Shown piece after piece: positions 25,791 to 33,925 of a stretch of 64,000 nucleotides of DNA. The notes beneath the pieces are model-generated. The model ran no database searches and was not told where the DNA came from. It was given only the letters and a program-made list of their open reading frames with translations. The position numbers and the translations under genes are program-made. Within the stretch, counting starts at the first letter, position 1. Every line of letters begins with the position of its first letter. This DNA comes from Saprospiraceae bacterium (GTDB lineage Bacteria > Bacteroidota > Bacteroidia > Chitinophagales > Saprospiraceae): contig JANQQI010000136.1 in the NCBI GenBank assembly GCA_028285085.1, positions 1 to 64,000 on the forward strand, given 5' to 3'.

Positions 25791-26339
25791 TTAATCGGCT
25801 CCTCCTCTTACTTTGATATTTCGTATGCGAAACGCGAAGATGACGAAGGCAAGTCCCCCTAGAAGTACCAAAGTGCCTGCGATGAGGAGGCCGCTCAATT
25901 CATCCGTTACCACAGTTGCTAAGATCAATACGGCGCCAATTAAGTTGAAAAAGCCCGCTACAAAGCGGGAAATTAGAATACTGATGTTCAATTTATGGCC
26001 AGAATTAAGCGCCATAAAGCCAAATAGGATTTCAATGAGGCCGAAAAAGCCCATAAAATAAGTGATGTATCGAAGGAATTCGGCCAGAGTGTTCGGCATC
26101 ACGCCAATCAGAAAAGCAAAGGCGACCATACTCACGCCTTGCAGCAGGTGATAAGGGCGAGCGATTTTATGGTGTTTGTTTGCTTCGGAGAATAGCCAAG
26201 CCATAATTCCACCAAGAGCAAACATCGCCGGCACTAAAAACTTGGCGGTGCCGATACCGATGTTTGCCGAGATAAGCATAAAAATACCAGCCAGGGCCAT
26301 AGCCATTCCGCTGAAAGTTAAATAGTTGGTTTTGTTCAT
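25791..26339 (-). CDS. DUF308/HdeD-like membrane protein
   Basis: A 182-residue protein with six membrane helices in pairs, including IGIGTAKFLVPAMFALGGIMAWLF and FIGVMPNTLAEFLRYITYFMGFFGLIEILFGFMAL, similar to the HdeD/DUF308 fold. The ATG at 26339 is used; a GTG at 26387 in the same frame overlaps the stop of the upstream gene (GTGA) and could add 16 basic residues. HdeD is linked to acid resistance in E. coli, but most relatives have no known role. It is tightly linked to an unknown helical protein and a ferric-reductase-like protein. Confidence 0.6.
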   Translation of the reverse strand: MNKTNYLTFSGMAMALAGIFMLISANIGIGTAKFLVPAMFALGGIMAWLFSEANKHHKIARPYHLLQGVSMVAFAFLIGVMPNTLAEFLRYITYFMGFFGLIEILFGFMALNSGHKLNISILISRFVAGFFNLIGAVLILATVVTDELSGLLIAGTLVLLGGLAFVIFAFRIRNIKVRGGAD

Positions 26340-26383
26340 TTTTGGTACCAGTTTGATTACGTTTGTTTTGTGTTTGGTTATTC

Positions 26384-27109
26384 TCACAGTGCTCCTTTTT
26401 CTCCATTTACCCAGCGTTGCATCATGACTCTTTCTGCGGGTGATTGCTGTACGCCTCCAGCCAAAAGATCAAGAAAACGGTCCCATAAATTCTTCTTTTG
26501 GGCTGCTTCTTGCTTGAGGGTTTCGTAGGCCTCCAGATATTCCTTTTCGTATTGGAAGGCTTCTTCGATAGTGTAGCGCACAGGCATATTTTTGAGGATG
26601 GTATCGGTCAACTCATCAACTTCATCCGGGGCAAATTCACTGATCATTGACAGATGCAGGCTACTGCCTTCTACAAGCTGTTGAATGGCCAAAAACTTAT
26701 CAAAAATAATTTCCCAGCTCGTTGACCATGTGGACTGTACGCGTTCGGGCAAATGAACCTTCCCCAGCTCATGCAAGATGTTTAAACGATTCAGCAAGTC
26801 TGTAGAGAATGTTTGATGCTTATTCCAAAGTTCCAGCAAGCCTTCCGATCTTTTGTTGTTGATACTATCGACAACCTGATTCATAATGCTTTTCAAGGAG
26901 AGGACATTTTTCTCTATCCTGCCCATTTCCGTCAACCACCTTTCGTGGGTAATGACGGGAGCTTCGTTGATAAAGGTAGTGCTGGCGGTATGCACGGATT
27001 CGTCGATCTCGGCACCAAGTGATTTTAAAGTTTTCCAATCGTTGGAAAGTCCAAGAACCAAATTTCGGATAGAGACGACAGCTCTAAGTTTTGGATTTTG
27101 TGTTGTCAT
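26384..27109 (-). CDS. Hypothetical alpha-helical cytoplasmic protein
   Basis: A 241-residue protein without a signal peptide or membrane helix. It is predicted almost entirely helical, with segments such as LSLKSIMNQVVDSINNKRSEGLLELWNKHQTFS and YTIEEAFQYEKEYLEAYETLKQEAAQKKNLWDRFLDLL. I recognise no family. It starts 11 bases after the flavocytochrome gene and its stop overlaps a possible GTG start of the DUF308-like gene, so the three are probably translated together; a regulatory or assembly role for that membrane protein is possible. Confidence 0.6.
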   Translation of the reverse strand: MTTQNPKLRAVVSIRNLVLGLSNDWKTLKSLGAEIDESVHTASTTFINEAPVITHERWLTEMGRIEKNVLSLKSIMNQVVDSINNKRSEGLLELWNKHQTFSTDLLNRLNILHELGKVHLPERVQSTWSTSWEIIFDKFLAIQQLVEGSSLHLSMISEFAPDEVDELTDTILKNMPVRYTIEEAFQYEKEYLEAYETLKQEAAQKKNLWDRFLDLLAGGVQQSPAERVMMQRWVNGEKGAL

Positions 27110-27120
27110 TTTTTTAATTT

Positions 27121-28422
27121 TTATCTGAATGCAAATTCTTCATCGTAGATGTGGTCACGATCGACGCCTTTCCGCATCAGTTGCTTGGTCAAATTATCTT
27201 TCAAGGCTTTCGGACCACAGATTAAATAACCGGTGCTGAGATAATGATTAGTCTCCAATTGATCCGCTGATAAATAGCCGGAGGCGGTGGAAGCCCAAAT
27301 CGTAAATTGGAAATTTGGATTTTTTCGGGCCAATTCTTTTAGCTCGTCCAGATAGACCGCCTCCTCGGGCTTATTGACGCACCAATAGAGGTGTACTTTA
27401 TTTGGATGAATATCCTTGGCCAGAGATAGGAATGGGGTAATGCCAATCCCACCGGCAATCCAAATCTGATCTGATTCTTTTATGTAACTGGAAGAAAAAT
27501 GGCCGTAAGCGCCTTCGATGTGTGCCGTATCCCCCACCTTCAATTTATTTGCTAAATCATCCGTGTAGTCACCAAGTCCCTTGACGGTAATTCGCAAAGT
27601 GTTTTCGTACGGATGGCTACTAATGGTGAAGGGATGCTGCTCACGTTTATCAATCGCCGGAAATTTGAAAAACGCAAATTGTCCAGCCAGATAATTCAAT
27701 TCTTTTTTGACCGGTTTCATTAAAACCTCCGTGATTTGATATCCCAAATCATTAACCGCAGTAATTTGATAATGATATTTTTTATTAAAAAGGTTAAAAA
27801 GAAAAGCCCGATATACCCAAGCAGCAATGCCGATAAAAGACATCCCAAATACGTAGATACGCGTAATGGGTAATTCTTTAATCAGGCTATTGACCATCAA
27901 TCCGTGCAGGACACCCATGACATAAAAAATGCCCATCAGTTTATGGATATTAATCCATTTGTGATACGGAATTTTCCGTTTAAAAATCGGCGCAGCAGAA
28001 AGTAATACCCCAATAAGAATCAGAACAAAGGCATAAAATCCTAATGGTTTACCAGGATTAAATGCGGTGAGGTCGCGAGGAACAATAATAAAATGAGCCA
28101 AGAGGAGAAAAACCGCAATGATGCCTGATCTTCGGTGGATGAGATACATTTTGTCTAGTCCGCCAAAAATACGCTCGACCCATTTGGCGCGGGTAGCCAT
28201 CAAAAAGTTAAAAGCAAAAACGGTCACGACCCAGGACGAAAATACTTCTCCTAAAATTCGATGAATATTTTTCCAGGAAGCATTAGTCATTTCCCCGAAG
28301 AATAAAGTATCCGAGGAGATTTCCATAAATGTGCCTTGGTAGAAATACAAATCGATCGCCCAGAACAGAAAATGGATAGCAATAATTATTGGAAAATAGA
28401 TTTCCTGCTTTAGAATACGCAT
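27121..28422 (-). CDS. Ferric-reductase-like flavocytochrome (transmembrane plus FAD/NAD domains)
   Basis: A 433-residue protein. The N-terminal ~220 residues hold six helices with paired histidines for two haems: MYLIHRRSGIIAVFLLLAHF and WINIHKLMGIFYVMGVLHG. The C-terminal half is a ferredoxin-NADP reductase-type module with FAD motif HPFTISSHP, NAD motif IAGGIGITPFLSLA and the terminal LICGPKALKDNL. It belongs to the ferric reductase/NADPH oxidase superfamily and would pass electrons from NAD(P)H across the inner membrane to Fe3+, Cu2+ or oxygen. It is first in a group with an unknown helical protein and a DUF308-like protein. Confidence 0.88.
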   Translation of the reverse strand: MRILKQEIYFPIIIAIHFLFWAIDLYFYQGTFMEISSDTLFFGEMTNASWKNIHRILGEVFSSWVVTVFAFNFLMATRAKWVERIFGGLDKMYLIHRRSGIIAVFLLLAHFIIVPRDLTAFNPGKPLGFYAFVLILIGVLLSAAPIFKRKIPYHKWINIHKLMGIFYVMGVLHGLMVNSLIKELPITRIYVFGMSFIGIAAWVYRAFLFNLFNKKYHYQITAVNDLGYQITEVLMKPVKKELNYLAGQFAFFKFPAIDKREQHPFTISSHPYENTLRITVKGLGDYTDDLANKLKVGDTAHIEGAYGHFSSSYIKESDQIWIAGGIGITPFLSLAKDIHPNKVHLYWCVNKPEEAVYLDELKELARKNPNFQFTIWASTASGYLSADQLETNHYLSTGYLICGPKALKDNLTKQLMRKGVDRDHIYDEEFAFR

Positions 28423-28616
28423 ACTTGTGGTATTAAAAAGTTTAAAGTGGAAAATAAATAGACAGAAATCCGCCTGTATTTATTAGCTGTTGCTAAGAAT
28501 TGGAAAGGATAGATTTATTCTTTTTAAAAAAGCGATAAAAGGAGATGTAATCGCGAAAAAAGAACTTAGAGCTTGGAAAGGTATCGTTTGTCATTGGAAA
28601 TAAATTTTCCACAAAT

Positions 28617-29375
28617 CTATTTCGGCTTGATGTTTTTCAATTGTATAAATCGGTCGTTTTGCCGTTCGTGCAACTTGCTTGGGGTTTCACCGGTATGTTT
28701 ACGTACTTCTCGGATAAAGTGGGCCTGGTCGAAATAGTATTTCTTGGGAAAGAAGTTCCCTTCTCGTATTTGCAGATAGGATTGATAGACCTTTTGGATG
28801 TTGAGGTATTTCTTAAGTGAAACGCCAATATACTTATTCAGATAGCGATTGATTTGGCGGTTGGTCCAATAGATTTGTTCAGATACCGCTTTGGCAGTAA
28901 GATCGCCCTTGGTTCGGTCTAGCAATTGTGACAAGCGCAACTTATTGCCAGTGATGGTTTTCGGTGATCTAATCTTCAATAGTTCCGTTTGCCATTGCTG
29001 AACGATCAATTCAAAGCTAGATAAGTCAAAATGTTTCAGATTCAAATAGCTCAAGTCCAACTGTTGAAAGTCCTGCAAGATGTTAGCCATCTCTTGCTGG
29101 AGTAAATATTCAGGCGCTAAGATTTTCAACCGACAACCATAGTTAATGGCGTTAGGCGGGGTAATAAAATCACGTTCTCTAATCCATAAACCAGTCATAA
29201 AATAACGCTCCACCTTCCCATTTTGGACCACAAACACAATTTTCAGATAGCTATCCGGGACAATCGTCAGGTGCTCCGGTCGATCCAAGGTATTATGATG
29301 CATCCAAAAAGAATGCACCAAATGTTCCAGCTTTTTGATGGGTTGTATCTCTTGGTAGGTTTGGCCTTCTTTCAT
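28617..29375 (-). CDS. AraC family transcriptional regulator (DUF6597-type N-terminus)
   Basis: A 252-residue regulator. The N-terminal part starts YQEIQPIKKLEHLVHSFWMH and contains LTIVPDSYLKIVFVVQNGKVE and TGLWIRER, typical of the DUF6597 sensor domain of Bacteroidota AraC proteins. The C-terminal part carries the helix-turn-helix pair (LTAKAVSEQIYWTNRQINRYLNKYIGVSLKKYL and FDQAHFIREVRKHTGETPSKL). It is isolated, with 88 bases to the VOC gene; target genes are not obvious. Confidence 0.88.
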   Translation of the reverse strand: MKEGQTYQEIQPIKKLEHLVHSFWMHHNTLDRPEHLTIVPDSYLKIVFVVQNGKVERYFMTGLWIRERDFITPPNAINYGCRLKILAPEYLLQQEMANILQDFQQLDLSYLNLKHFDLSSFELIVQQWQTELLKIRSPKTITGNKLRLSQLLDRTKGDLTAKAVSEQIYWTNRQINRYLNKYIGVSLKKYLNIQKVYQSYLQIREGNFFPKKYYFDQAHFIREVRKHTGETPSKLHERQNDRFIQLKNIKPK

Positions 29376-29463
29376 TTGTTCTGATTACACGTCTGCGGCA
29401 CAAGTTCGCAAAAATGTATCTTTTGATCAAATGCTTCGTCCTTTGCTGTCCCACTATCAAATC

Positions 29464-30183
29464 CTATACGATACTCTGGATATAGAAAAAGGCCTGCCCC
29501 GAATTATCGGTAAATAACACCTTTTCACCTTCATCGCTCACGATTTGGCCACCGTGAGCTAATATTTTTTGGCGAGTAGCCTCCAAATCGGATACCCCAA
29601 AGGTACACACCCAATATTCGTACTTCCCTTTGTATTCATTCGGAATCTGCGAAGCATCTGCGAGGTGGGTCCCTTGCGAATCATGTATCTGATAATAATC
29701 CTTGCTCACTTCATGAAAGGTCCAGTCAAAAATCCCCTGATAGAATGGTATAATTTTGCTCATGTCCGAGACGTGCAATTCATTCCAAACCAAGGTATTG
29801 GCTTCGGCTTCCGTGCGAGTATGCAACTGGTCGCCACCGTAAATGGTAAAGCCCGCCCCCTGTGGGTCACGGATCAGAGCCACGGGGCCTACTGGATTGT
29901 TTTCATCGACCAGTTCGATGATCCCGCCTAGTTCACGGGCTTTCTCCACCGTAGCTGCCACATCACTGACTTGAATGTAAGTCATCCAAAAATGGGGCAT
30001 CCGCATTTGTTTGAATTTTTCGGGGGTTTCGTACAAGCCGACCACTTCCCGATCCCCTTTGTAGGCGACGTAATAACCTGAATCCTGATAGTACTTCCAA
30101 GCAAAAACCGATTCATAAAATGCGATGGTTTTTTGCGGGGTATACGTGGAGAGGTCAGCGAAAATCATAGTATTGGATTGCAT
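29464..30183 (-). CDS. VOC (glyoxalase/bleomycin-resistance) family protein, two-domain
   Basis: A 239-residue protein with two tandem vicinal-oxygen-chelate modules, about residues 5-118 (FYESVFAWKYYQDSGYYVAYKG ... VALIRDPQGAGFTIYGG) and 128-238 (HVSDMSKIIPFYQGIFDWTFHEV ... VLFTDNSGQAFFYIQ). Such proteins bind small molecules, sometimes with a metal. The lack of clear His/Glu ligands at all four usual positions leaves catalysis uncertain. It is monocistronic, with repeat copy E immediately upstream. Confidence 0.85.
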   Translation of the reverse strand: MQSNTMIFADLSTYTPQKTIAFYESVFAWKYYQDSGYYVAYKGDREVVGLYETPEKFKQMRMPHFWMTYIQVSDVAATVEKARELGGIIELVDENNPVGPVALIRDPQGAGFTIYGGDQLHTRTEAEANTLVWNELHVSDMSKIIPFYQGIFDWTFHEVSKDYYQIHDSQGTHLADASQIPNEYKGKYEYWVCTFGVSDLEATRQKILAHGGQIVSDEGEKVLFTDNSGQAFFYIQSIV

Positions 30184-30264
30184 AATTTTTTATTAATAGA
30201 GTAATAATCAAAGTATTATAATTCTAAGGATTTCAGCAGGTTAAAACCTATATCCTCAGAATGC

Positions 30265-30458
30265 GTTCATTTTTTCCAACAGCTGAAAAAACGAACCCAA
30301 AAAAGCCGTAACTGTGAATTTTTTGACTATAATCAAATCTGCCTCCTGCGATCTTTTCAAGGTCAGCAAAATGGCGATGCTATTTCACTTCTGGAAAGCT
30401 CTTGATAAAGGCTATCTGCTCATTTAATTACTTTAACGTCAAAACCTCCAAAGGTTGA
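30265..30458 (+). repeat. Dispersed hairpin repeat family 1, copy E (short tail)
   Basis: Short-tail copy between two minus-strand genes, in the 30184-30547 gap. The outer arms pair CTTTTCA with TGGAAAG through a G-T wobble, and inner AAATGGC pairs with GCTATTT through another wobble. It ends CCAAAGGTTGA. Nothing else is seen in this gap. Confidence 0.85.
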
Positions 30459-30547
30459 TAATTTGATTTTAAGCCATATAGAATAACTCGTGCAAAATCC
30501 TTAATATTTATCATAAAGCACGATATACCTAATTTAAATGGTAGACA

Positions 30548-31054
30548 TTATTTATACTTTTTCCTTTTCCATACTTCTTGATATGGCTCGCCTTTAACGG
30601 TCATTTTAGCGGTAAGTTCGTCATCCTTTAAAGTGAACATAACATTATAATAAGAACCATCGGGTAGATACATTTTTCCGTTTTCATAAACGCCATTTTG
30701 AAAAACAATACCTTCTAAAAAATAATCGTCTTTACTATTGGTGCCTTTATACTCTGTTTGTCCATCGTTGTAATAATGGATTTTACCAATATATTTCCCC
30801 TCGTATTTTTCGATTTCGTAGACAGCCATATAATAATCGGTTTTCACTTCCCAGAGGCCAATTATTTTATCTGCATCATTTTGCGAACTAGTAGGTTGAG
30901 TTATAGCTAGCGTAGCTGCATCTGCTTGCATTTCATTAATTGTTTGTGCGATCATTTGTTCCTTTGCCCGTTGATTTTCTCCTTTGCAGGAGATGATAGT
31001 TAAACTAAACAGGAGCGTCAACCACACAGATATTTTCATCATTGGATTCGTCAT
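30548..31054 (-). CDS. DUF2147-like lipoprotein
   Basis: A 168-residue lipoprotein (LTIISC near residue 23). After a helical linker, the C-terminal ~100 residues resemble DUF2147: IIGLWEVKTDYYMAVYEIEKYEGKYIGKIHYYND, KDDYFLEGIVFQNGVYENGKMYLPDGSYYNVMFTLKDDELTAKM and VWKRKK. DUF2147 is a small beta-barrel of unknown function. Upstream is the palindrome TTTGA-N6-TCAAA at 31120-31135, a likely target of the Crp/Fnr protein encoded at 32950, so the gene probably belongs to that regulon. The Met-Met pair at residues 5-6 is an alternative start. Confidence 0.75.
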   Translation of the reverse strand: MTNPMMKISVWLTLLFSLTIISCKGENQRAKEQMIAQTINEMQADAATLAITQPTSSQNDADKIIGLWEVKTDYYMAVYEIEKYEGKYIGKIHYYNDGQTEYKGTNSKDDYFLEGIVFQNGVYENGKMYLPDGSYYNVMFTLKDDELTAKMTVKGEPYQEVWKRKKYK

Positions 31055-31119
31055 AATTTATTATTTATATTTTATGGATTATAATTAGAAGCAATTTATT
31101 GCCTTTTACAGAGCATTCT

Positions 31120-31135
31120 TTTGACCTAGATCAAA
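31120..31135. promoter_or_regulatory. Fnr-like operator TTTGA-N6-TCAAA
   Basis: TTTGACCTAGATCAAA is a near-identical copy of the palindrome at 32931 (one base differs, in the N6). It overlaps the stop codon of the ABC-type membrane gene and its centre is about 73 bases upstream of the DUF2147-like start codon. Confidence 0.7.
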
Positions 31136-31961
31136 TTGTAGTCAAGCGATGATAAATTTCTTTCAAGCGCAACCATTGCTGGTAAAAAAGCGGCAGACTG
31201 ACCACACTCTCAATGTACTGGTAAACGTACATGATCAACGCGAACAAAGCACCGTATTCGGTCACCCCATCGGCTACGCCGATAACGATTGAGAGCAATA
31301 AAAATCCAGACATGGCTAACCAACTAAGCGAAAAATTGATGGTTTCCAAATCTGAGAGTTTGATATTCAGTTGCATGAGGCGACTAATGTGCGATTTCAA
31401 CATTTTAGCATTAGGCTGCGCAACGATATTGACCTGCGCTTCCATTTCGTTATTCAATTCACCGTTGAGGCGAACCGTTTTGCGAGAGCTGAGCCAATAC
31501 ACCAGCATAACCAAAAAGCTGGCGGCCAATGCCCACCAAAAGATGGTAACATTCAGCGAAAGGATAATCAGCGCAACGCCCACCAAGCCGAGGGTGTGTT
31601 GGATTAACTCTGGGACTTGATTTTCCAGAAATTCGGTGATTTCAGTCAGCATATTCAGGCGGGCCGTTTTCATGGACACGGCATTAGGCGCAGTGGTATG
31701 AGCGAGTTGTTCACTAAGCTGGGTATACATCTTAGCATAAAAACGGGAATCAAATAATCTGCGGCAACCACCGATAATGACTAATAAAGCAATCAAACCA
31801 CCGAGATGATAGACAGGATTTAAATTACTACTAATAGCCCCATCCACAGCAAAGCCAATAAAAAGAGGTAATAAGATGCCAATAAAAGCTTCGATTAAGA
31901 TCAGGAGAAAAGTGAAGATAATCCTGAATTTATTCTGCTTAAAAACTTGTTTAATATCCAT
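31131..31961 (-). CDS. ABC transporter six-transmembrane domain protein without ATPase
   Basis: A 276-residue protein with five or six membrane helices fitting the stand-alone ABC 'six-transmembrane' family (residues 13-35, 48-65, about 120-160 and 210-260). It contains no Walker A, signature or Walker B motif, and no ATPase gene is nearby. It overlaps the small membrane protein gene upstream by 11 bases. These stand-alone domains are known from bacterial genomes without an assigned role. The flanking TTTGA-N6-TCAAA palindromes indicate control by the adjacent Crp/Fnr protein. Confidence 0.8.
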   Translation of the reverse strand: MDIKQVFKQNKFRIIFTFLLILIEAFIGILLPLFIGFAVDGAISSNLNPVYHLGGLIALLVIIGGCRRLFDSRFYAKMYTQLSEQLAHTTAPNAVSMKTARLNMLTEITEFLENQVPELIQHTLGLVGVALIILSLNVTIFWWALAASFLVMLVYWLSSRKTVRLNGELNNEMEAQVNIVAQPNAKMLKSHISRLMQLNIKLSDLETINFSLSWLAMSGFLLLSIVIGVADGVTEYGALFALIMYVYQYIESVVSLPLFYQQWLRLKEIYHRLTTI

Positions 31962-32217
31962 AATAATAATTGATCACAGGTTCGGAATAATAAAGACTAA
32001 GTAGAGACAAGACAACCCAAGCGGCAGAAATGGTCCAAAATAAAACGGGACTTTTCGACTGGGAGACATCGTCTAATAGAAAAGCGATGCGCCTACGAAT
32101 ACCTTGAATGCTCCAGATTAAAAACAGGAGGGCGAAATAAAAATCTACCAGTTCAAAGTAGAAAGCAAAGGGTATTAACAGGAGGGCGATTTTTGATTTC
32201 CAATATTCTATTTTCAT
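31951..32217 (-). CDS. Small two- or three-helix membrane protein
   Basis: An 88-residue protein starting MKIEYWKSKIALLLIPFAFYF, with two or three hydrophobic segments and a basic RRRIAFLL stretch between them. The longer frame upstream runs into a repeat (32231-32306), so I use the internal Met at 32217. It overlaps the ABC-type membrane gene by 11 bases, and the two products probably act together. No family is recognised. Confidence 0.6.
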   Translation of the reverse strand: MKIEYWKSKIALLLIPFAFYFELVDFYFALLFLIWSIQGIRRRIAFLLDDVSQSKSPVLFWTISAAWVVLSLLSLYYSEPVINYYYGY

Positions 32218-32230
32218 AAAAAAAGGTTTA

Positions 32231-32306
32231 AGAACTGGCTTGAGGATTATTAATTGGTCTACAAACGTCAGTTTTCGACGGAAAGAACAAATCCCAAACA
32301 AGCTCT
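32231..32306. repeat. Repeat family 2, short form
   Basis: A 76-base element matching the ends of the 42257-42465 element: left part with ATTATTAATTGGTCTACAAA and right part with AAAGAACAAATCCCAAACAA then GCTCT. The two halves are joined directly, without the ~130-base centre found at 42.3 kb. Its right end supplies the stop codon of the outer-membrane protein gene at 32305. Confidence 0.65.
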
Positions 32307-32877
32307 AAAATTCCACGCCAAAGCGGATCATGGGATTTCGATAAGGTGAATCGGATTCTTGATTGAGTTTGAAAGACAGCAGCAGATGTAGTTTTAAACG
32401 CGCTGAAAGGGACTGTTTGTAACCGATATCCAAAAAGATGGTTTGATTATCGGTTTGATAGTTATATTTCCTCGCCTCTTCTCGATAAGTACCTCTACCC
32501 CATAAATATTCGTAGCGCGATTGAAGAAAAAAATGGCGAATAAAATATTCCTTTTGTTCGAATGGTAAATACTGAATAAAAAGACCGCCGCCGTAGTACC
32601 ATATTTGATCTTTGAGACTGACTTCTGTTGTGACATTATCCGTCGTTTGAAAATAGACTGTTTCGTTGGTAAGGTAGGCCAGGGTGGCGTTGCCCCCGAA
32701 ATAGCATTTAGGAAAAATCTGTTTTCCCAGATAAGGGCTTAGCATCACGCGATCTTGAAAAGTTCCAAAATCAACGGTGGCGGTGCCCCCGAACAGCCAA
32801 TCGCTATTTTGCGCCGCGCTCGGGCTGATCAGGCTCCCCCAAATCACAAATATTAATACTATCCTTTTCATCATCAA
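32305..32877 (-). CDS. Hypothetical outer-membrane beta-barrel protein
   Basis: A 190-residue protein with a signal peptide (about residues 1-22, ending SAAQ) and alternating strands such as GTATVDFGTFQDRVMLSPYLG, NATLAYLTNETVYFQ, GGGLFIQYLPF and a C-terminal MIRFGVEF, ending in Phe as outer-membrane barrels do. No family is recognised. It is the first gene after the Crp/Fnr regulator and has a TTTGA-N6-TCAAA palindrome 54 bases upstream of its start, so it is a likely target. Confidence 0.65.
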   Translation of the reverse strand: MMMKRIVLIFVIWGSLISPSAAQNSDWLFGGTATVDFGTFQDRVMLSPYLGKQIFPKCYFGGNATLAYLTNETVYFQTTDNVTTEVSLKDQIWYYGGGLFIQYLPFEQKEYFIRHFFLQSRYEYLWGRGTYREEARKYNYQTDNQTIFLDIGYKQSLSARLKLHLLLSFKLNQESDSPYRNPMIRFGVEF

Positions 32878-32930
32878 AAACTAAGTTTAGGTTCGATGAG
32901 GTAAAAGTAAGGGGATACAGAAGGAGTTCT

Positions 32931-32946
32931 TTTGACTTAGATCAAA
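32931..32946. promoter_or_regulatory. Fnr-like operator TTTGA-N6-TCAAA
   Basis: TTTGACTTAGATCAAA lies 3 bases past the stop codon of the Crp/Fnr gene and upstream of the outer-membrane protein gene. The adjacent regulator has Gln-Glu-Thr-Leu-Ser-Arg in its recognition helix; Glu, Ser and Arg are the residues with which E. coli FNR reads TTGA. Confidence 0.7.
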
Positions 32947-32949
32947 ATT

Positions 32950-33513
32950 CTATTTTCCAGCCCGAATTCGGCTTAAAGTTTCTTGCGAGATACCGAGGAA
33001 CGAAGCGATAAGACCTAACTTGATCCGTAGTTCGATCTGTGGAAAGTACGCTTGCAGCAAGGCATATTTCTCTTTGGCGGACAGGAAAGACCAGGCTTTA
33101 TAGAATTCATCCAAGTGAGCCAGCATGTCTTCGGCCAGAAGGCGAGCGAAGTTGCCAAAGGCTGGAAAGTCAGCAATGAGCTTTTGATAAGCGGTGTAAC
33201 TAATTCGATACAAGCGACAATCTTCAAGACATTCAATCTCCTCAAAGCTCGATTTTTGCCGATAGAAGCTGAACCAGGCCGTCACAAATTGATTTTCCAG
33301 ATAAAACCAAGAGGTAATTTTTTTGCCGTCGTGATAGTAGTAGGTATGCAATAGGCCTTCCTCGATGAAATAGAGGTAATCCGCCCGATTGCCCTCCTGC
33401 AGGATAAGGTCTTTCTTTTGGGCAGCGACGGGTTTGAACTCAGCGGTAATGCGCTGTCGCAACTCCGGGCTAATGAAGGCGCGTTCTGAGATATATTGAA
33501 TGAGTTGTTGCAA
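32950..33513 (-). CDS. Crp/Fnr family transcriptional regulator (TTGA-type)
   Basis: A 187-residue protein with a cyclic-nucleotide-binding-like domain (LILQEGNRADYLYFIEEGLLHTYYYHDGKKITSWFY, residues 37-72) and a C-terminal helix-turn-helix (LGLIASFLGISQETLSRIRAGK, 165-186). It has no N-terminal Cys cluster. Its C-terminus ends within the recognition helix region, as in many short Bacteroidota members. It is followed by an outer-membrane protein, a small membrane protein, an ABC-type membrane domain and a DUF2147-like lipoprotein, two of which are preceded by matching palindromes. Confidence 0.9.
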   Translation of the reverse strand: MQQLIQYISERAFISPELRQRITAEFKPVAAQKKDLILQEGNRADYLYFIEEGLLHTYYYHDGKKITSWFYLENQFVTAWFSFYRQKSSFEEIECLEDCRLYRISYTAYQKLIADFPAFGNFARLLAEDMLAHLDEFYKAWSFLSAKEKYALLQAYFPQIELRIKLGLIASFLGISQETLSRIRAGK

Positions 33514-33639
33514 TGTTTTGGTGTTTGGCAGAGGATAAAGGTAAGGATTTAATAGAAGAGGATTTAACGTATTTGTGCGGAATTGATTTTATTAATTGAG
33601 CTCTTGTTTTTAAAGCATTTCTCTATGTCCTGAGAATGT

Positions 33640-33838
33640 GTTCATTTTTTCCAACAGCTGAAAAAACGGAACCAAAAAAAGCCGCAACTGAGATCTTTTG
33701 GCTGCAATTAAATTTGCCACCCACGACCTTTACAAGGTCAAGAAAACGACTTTGTCATTTTCTTTCTGTAAAGCTCTTGAAAAAAGAGCCATCCCGCAAT
33801 TTAGCTATCCATCCGCAAGCGGTTCACTTACTTAAATA
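33640..33838 (+). repeat. Dispersed hairpin repeat family 1, copy F (long tail, truncated)
   Basis: The outer arms are CTTTACA (33728) and TGTAAAG (33767), where other copies have CTTTCCA and TGGAAAG: a compensatory change. The inner arms are GAAAA-c-GAC and GTC-a-TTTTC. The tail has the CCGCAAGCGG palindrome but breaks off just before the AAATGTCC palindrome. It fills most of the 33514-33925 gap. Confidence 0.85.
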
Positions 33839-33925
33839 ATTTTAGAATGTAATACTTTTAAAAGTAATAGTTAATGATATTAATATGTTGATACTTTAGC
33901 AAATAGCTGATTAAAAGCTTTTAAA

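Noticed and set aside
29420..29432. TTTTGATCAAA near the AraC gene as a further Crp/Fnr site
   Set aside because: The half-sites touch without the N6 spacer that all other sites share, and no Crp/Fnr gene is adjacent.
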